A stretch of 38,478 nucleotides of DNA from positions 1-38,478 of the forward strand of contig JAHFDV010000007.1 in the NCBI GenBank assembly GCA_023248815.1, written 5' to 3'. The stretch's first letter is position 1. Every line of letters starts with the position of its first letter. The notes beneath the pieces were generated by a model, which searched no databases, was not told where the DNA came from, and saw only the letters and a list, made by a program, of their open reading frames with translations. Source of the stretch: Myxococcales bacterium. Its GTDB lineage: Bacteria; Myxococcota_A; Polyangia; Polyangiales; Polyangiaceae. Shown piece by piece: positions 34,317-38,478 of this stretch. The position numbers and the translations under genes are program-made.

Positions 34317-37300
34317 CTAACGACGGACGAGCTCGCGTTCTACGCGATGCGTGGACTCGCTGCCGTTGCGTGACACCGTCACGAGAACGTCCGTCGACAC
34401 AGGACCCGCGAGAAGTCCTTCGCACTCTTTGGCGGTCGCGACGGTCTTGGGGCCGACAGCCAAGATCGTGTCGCCGACTTGAAGGCCCGCGCGATCGGCA
34501 GTCGATGACTCCGCAAGCTGCGTGATGCGCACGAAGCCTTCTTGATCCTCGAGCGTGACGGCGATCGACCCGCGAGCGGCGCGCTCGCTCGTTTCGCGGT
34601 TCTTCAGCGTGAGCACGACATCCCGCGTCGTGTCGCCAGCCTTCGTGCGGACGCGTGCATCGGCCACTTGCTCGCCGAACACTGCTTCCAGCGAGAGGTC
34701 GGCCTCGGGAAGCGATCGCAACGTGAACGAGCCGTCGGCATCGCTCGAGGTGACCCACGCGGGCATCTCTCTTCCGGCGGGAAGCACCGGCACGTGGCCC
34801 TGCGCCACGCGTGCGCCGCGAACTCCGCGGCCTTGCTCGTCGACGACGCGCCCCGTGACTTGCGCCTCTTCGAGAAGCTCGAATCGGCCGAGATCCGCAC
34901 GACCGCGATTCGTGTCGCGAATGAGGATGGTTTCCTCGCGACGCGCATAACCCTTCGCGAAGATCGAGACGTGCGCCGATCCCGTGCCGACATGGGATAT
35001 CTCGAAGTCACCGCCGCGATCCGTCGTCGCCGTGCTCGAGCCTTCTTCTTGCCGAACCGAAACTTCGGCGCGCTCGATTCGCTCTCCGCGGCGCCCTCGC
35101 ACTTCACCGAACCCTACGAGCTCGGGCACGAGCACGACGCGGTCCGTCTTCTTCACGACGACGGACACGGCTTTCTTCGAGAAGCCGGGTGCCGTCACTT
35201 CGAGGCGCGCCTCGAGACCTACGGCGTGCGCGAGCGTCGTCTCGCCATCGCGATTCGAAAAATTCGTCGCACGAAGGGGCACGCTCGGATCGAGCGAGAG
35301 GATCGTGACCTGCGCCATCGTGATGGGGAACCCTCTTGCATCGACGACGCGAATCGAAGCGTCGTCGCGCGGTGCCGGGAGGCGCAACGTCACGTGCTCC
35401 GTCTTTCCTTCGCCGACGACGAGAGCCGTGCGAAGTGCCTCGCTGAACTCGCGCGGGAGTGTCGCCGAGATCTGCACGGCCTCGGGCACTGCGGCAAATG
35501 CGAAAGAGCCGTCGTCGGCCGTGCGTGTCGACCGCTCGAGGCCGCTTCGCGCGTCTTCGATGCGAATCGTCGCGCCGGCGATGGCGCGTGCATTGCTGTC
35601 TTCGAGACGCCCTTCGACGAGCCCTCCTTTTCGCAGCGTGATCGTGACTTCTTCCGGTGCGCCGTTCTCTCGAGAAGAAGGGGCGAGCGTGATCGTGTTG
35701 CTCCAACCTTCGACGTATTCCGGATGACGCGCGACGATGCGTAGCGTTCCGGGACTCACGGGGTTCAACGAGAACGCGCCGCTCTCGCCCGTAATCCACG
35801 GGTCGATTTTTCGCTCGGCCTGTCCGCGAATGGGAATCGTGACGAGAGACGCGCGCGGGATCGGTGGAACGGGTCCCGGCACGACACCGAGCTCGCCCTT
35901 CGGAATGAGCGTCGGACTTCCGCGGGTGGCGCTCGCGAAGAGGTTCTCGCGAAACGACGCTCGAGCCGGGTCATCGTCGATCGGCATTCCGGCGCCGTCG
36001 GTGCCGATCACGGCGAGCCGAGCGCCGTTCACTCCGCGGCCTTGCGCATCGACCACTCGTCCGAGAAGCGTTCCCGCGCGCAAGAGCTCGACGTCCGCTT
36101 CGAGCTCGCCGTTGAGATGAACGAGCTTCGGGACGAATCCCGTGGCATCGACGGAGAGGGAGCCTACCCATCGCGCCGAAGGGCCGAGTAGGGCGATCGC
36201 CGTGCCCTCTCGTGGTTCCGTGACGGCACGAATCGGAAAGGGGGAGAGCCCATCTTCGACGAAGGTCACGCTCGCACCGATGATCTTCTCGCCACGTTCG
36301 GCATCGTGGACCTTCGCGCGCAGCGTCGTGCACGGGACGAGTCGCAGGGTGACGCTCGTCACCTCGGATTTCTTCACTTCGATTTCCGCAGGAACATCCG
36401 TGCATGATGCATCTAGTGAGGCGCGGAGTGCGTAAGGGCCGCGCGCGAGTGCACTGATGCGAACGAAGCCTCGAGCATCGGCTTTCGTCGCTCGCGGCGG
36501 CCAGACTTCGACGCCCACGATCTCGACGCGCGCAGATGGCACGGGCTCGCCGCGTGTGTTCACGACATGCGCCTCGATGGTGCCGAGTTTTTTCAGCACG
36601 AGCTTGGCGTTGGCACTCACGTCACGCACGATCGCAGGCTCGTAGCCAGGCGCTCGTGCGGTGACGGTATATGGGCCCTCGGAGAGCCGATGAATTTCGG
36701 CGTGACCCTCGCGATTCGTACGTGCGCCGCGTGGTAGAGGATCGCGACCGAGGATCTCGAGATCGACGGCTTCCGGAAGCGCGCCTTCCTCTGCCTGAAC
36801 GTCGACCGCGAGCACGGACTCCGCCTGAAGCACGAATTCGATGGCACGCTCGCTCTTCTCGACGACGATCGATTTGCTGGCGCGCGCCAGACCTTCACCG
36901 TCTGCGAGGATGAAGACAGCCGTTTCAGGGAGCGCCTCGAGAACGGCGGCACCCGAGCCGTCGCACGTCGCTTCGCGCACTACGGCGGTTCGATTTTCTC
37001 TCGTGACGAGGACCCGTATGCGCGCGCCTTCGACGGAAGACCCATCTTGGCGGTGCACCGAAATGCGCAGGCGCCCATCGTTGGACAGTGCCGTCGAGAT
37101 TTCTTCGGCAACATCGCCCGCGTCGGATCCATCGGAGTTCGCGGGCGAGACGTGCGTGGGGAAGGGTGCGCCGGGAACGAGGGCGGCGCTTGCAGCGAGC
37201 ACGAAAGCTGCGACTCGAGGTGTCGACACCGCAGAAGTCCAAGCAACCCATCGCGGCGTGAGGATCCGCTCCGGCGAGCGAGCGCGTGGGGCGCCTTCAA

Positions 37301-37328
37301 TCGCCGCGGGTTCCTTCGGTTCCACCAC
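34317..37328 (-). CDS. Large surface/periplasmic protein with many carboxypeptidase-regulatory-like repeats and a C-terminal PDZ domain
   Basis: Repeated motifs such as GRVVDAQGRGVNGARLAVIG, GRVVDEQGRGVRGARVAQG, GRLEDSNARAIAGATIRIED; PDZ-like GFVRITQLAESSTADRAGLQVGDTILAVGPKTV at the C-terminus; N-terminal TM segment. Confidence 0.82.
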   Translation of the reverse strand: MVEPKEPAAIEGAPRARSPERILTPRWVAWTSAVSTPRVAAFVLAASAALVPGAPFPTHVSPANSDGSDAGDVAEEISTALSNDGRLRISVHRQDGSSVEGARIRVLVTRENRTAVVREATCDGSGAAVLEALPETAVFILADGEGLARASKSIVVEKSERAIEFVLQAESVLAVDVQAEEGALPEAVDLEILGRDPLPRGARTNREGHAEIHRLSEGPYTVTARAPGYEPAIVRDVSANAKLVLKKLGTIEAHVVNTRGEPVPSARVEIVGVEVWPPRATKADARGFVRISALARGPYALRASLDASCTDVPAEIEVKKSEVTSVTLRLVPCTTLRAKVHDAERGEKIIGASVTFVEDGLSPFPIRAVTEPREGTAIALLGPSARWVGSLSVDATGFVPKLVHLNGELEADVELLRAGTLLGRVVDAQGRGVNGARLAVIGTDGAGMPIDDDPARASFRENLFASATRGSPTLIPKGELGVVPGPVPPIPRASLVTIPIRGQAERKIDPWITGESGAFSLNPVSPGTLRIVARHPEYVEGWSNTITLAPSSRENGAPEEVTITLRKGGLVEGRLEDSNARAIAGATIRIEDARSGLERSTRTADDGSFAFAAVPEAVQISATLPREFSEALRTALVVGEGKTEHVTLRLPAPRDDASIRVVDARGFPITMAQVTILSLDPSVPLRATNFSNRDGETTLAHAVGLEARLEVTAPGFSKKAVSVVVKKTDRVVLVPELVGFGEVRGRRGERIERAEVSVRQEEGSSTATTDRGGDFEISHVGTGSAHVSIFAKGYARREETILIRDTNRGRADLGRFELLEEAQVTGRVVDEQGRGVRGARVAQGHVPVLPAGREMPAWVTSSDADGSFTLRSLPEADLSLEAVFGEQVADARVRTKAGDTTRDVVLTLKNRETSERAARGSIAVTLEDQEGFVRITQLAESSTADRAGLQVGDTILAVGPKTVATAKECEGLLAGPVSTDVLVTVSRNGSESTHRVERELVRR

Positions 37329-37353
37329 GGCTCGATGCTACAATTGATTCGCC

Positions 37354-38478
37354 ATGCGTGTGTTCGCCGCAGCAGGAGTCCTCTTCGGACTCGCGATCGT
37401 CGCCGCTTGTGGCGAAGACCGGCCACCCGTCAGCGATTTTTCAGGGCCTGGGCCCGGTCCGAATCCTGGAACGGTCGACACGATCGACGCGAGCACGGAC
37501 CCCGCATGTACGGTCGTCCCGCCGGATGGTGGTTCGCTCGACTCGGGAGTCGCTCCCTGCGGTTGCTTCGAGTTTCCATTTCTCGGAGACGTGCCCAATA
37601 TCTACTTCGTTCTCGATCGCTCGGGCAGCATGGCCGTCGACTCCAAGTGGACGACGGTGCGCAGCGTCGTGAGCAACATGATCGGGCGCATCGGAGTTCG
37701 CGCGTCGTTCGGCGCGGCTTCGTTTCCCAACGCAAAGTCCGACAACACGTGCGGCGCAGGCGTCGAGCAAATGTCGCTTCGCCGCGGAGACAACCCGCCG
37801 AAGCTCGACGGCCCCGTGGCGAAGCAATTTCTGTCGCTCGTACCGACGCTTCCGGGAGGTGCCACGCCGACCGCCGCGACGCTGCGCGCGCTCACTCCGA
37901 AGCTCACCGCGTTCACCGGCACGACCTATGTCGTCCTTGCGACCGACGGCGGCCCGAACTGCAACTCGCTCGCGGAGTGCGCTTCAGACCAGTGCATTCC
38001 CAACATCGAAAACGATCCCGCGCAGTGTCTGCCGAACGGAACATTCAACTGCTGCCTTCCCAAAAATGGCGGCGACGTGAACTCGTGTCTCGATAGCGAC
38101 GGCCTCGTAAAAGCCGTCCAAGCACTGAAAACTAAGGGGATTCTCACGTACGTCCTCGGAATGCCCGGCAGTGTCGCCTATTCGTCGCTCCTCAACGAAG
38201 TGGCGACCGAAGGCGGTACCGCGCGCAAGAACAGCACGACCAAGTACTACCGCGTCGACGGCACCGGTTCCGGCGCGCTCGAATCTGCTCTCGCCGCCAT
38301 CGCCGCACAAATCACCGGCAGCTGCACGCTCCGTCTCTCGACGCCTCCCGTCGACGCCACCCTCTTGAACGTCTATCTCGACGACGTCGTCCTTCCCGCC
38401 GACGAAAACGAAGGCTGGGCCCTCGTCGACAAGACGACCATCGAAGTGCGTGGCGCCGCGTGCAAGCGCATCGAGTCG
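37354..38478 (+). CDS. VWA-domain lipoprotein, 3' end truncated by the window edge
   Basis: ATG at 37354; no stop before 38478, hence absent from the ORF track. MRVFAAAGVLFGLAIVAACGEDRPP lipobox; MIDAS-like FVLDRSGSM and VVLATDGGPN; Cys-rich insert. Confidence 0.88.
   Translation, partial: MRVFAAAGVLFGLAIVAACGEDRPPVSDFSGPGPGPNPGTVDTIDASTDPACTVVPPDGGSLDSGVAPCGCFEFPFLGDVPNIYFVLDRSGSMAVDSKWTTVRSVVSNMIGRIGVRASFGAASFPNAKSDNTCGAGVEQMSLRRGDNPPKLDGPVAKQFLSLVPTLPGGATPTAATLRALTPKLTAFTGTTYVVLATDGGPNCNSLAECASDQCIPNIENDPAQCLPNGTFNCCLPKNGGDVNSCLDSDGLVKAVQALKTKGILTYVLGMPGSVAYSSLLNEVATEGGTARKNSTTKYYRVDGTGSGALESALAAIAAQITGSCTLRLSTPPVDATLLNVYLDDVVLPADENEGWALVDKTTIEVRGAACKRIES

Noticed and set aside
1-38478. 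CRISPR arrays, tRNA/rRNA genes, transposases, phage or toxin-antitoxin modules
   Set aside because: No repeat-spacer pattern, cloverleaf or characteristic protein motif was recognised in either strand.

Overview
This 38.5-kb, GC-rich window is gene-dense and chromosomal in character. Gene content looks myxobacterial/Polyangia-like (inference from STPK, FHA, lipoprotein and VWA families plus a crt cluster). I support 33 protein-coding genes; two of them run off the window edges. From left to right they are: the end of a carotenoid cluster (CrtD/CrtI-like desaturase, CrtC-like hydratase, GT21-like glycosyltransferase); a Pro-rich/beta-barrel protein and tsaE; a divergent XRE regulator and Ser/Thr kinase; a TPR-like protein coupled to a metal-binding-motif lipoprotein; fbp; a minus-strand block of FHA, Fe-S CCG protein, histidine kinase, rph and rdgB; a HEAT-like lipoprotein; ftsK; a degenerate cNMP-binding-like protein followed by two tandem CPA2 antiporters; a minus-strand block of membrane protein, miaE, unknown 438-aa protein, secreted protein and DUF4403 protein; a PilZ-like protein; a 1003-aa CarboxypepD_reg-repeat/PDZ protein; and a VWA lipoprotein cut by the right edge and absent from the supplied ORF track. 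I saw no rRNA, tRNA, CRISPR array, transposase or phage genes. The most unusual non-coding signals are a compact three-way-junction-like fold with a competing hairpin upstream of the FHA gene (16059-16131) and a ~95-nt near-continuous hairpin that includes the stop codon of the HEAT-like gene (16146-16240). The most unusual coding signal is the three-gene cNMP-like/CPA2/CPA2 unit, whose two antiporters appear to differ at the ion-binding Asp motif. All family calls come from reading motifs; no database search was run.
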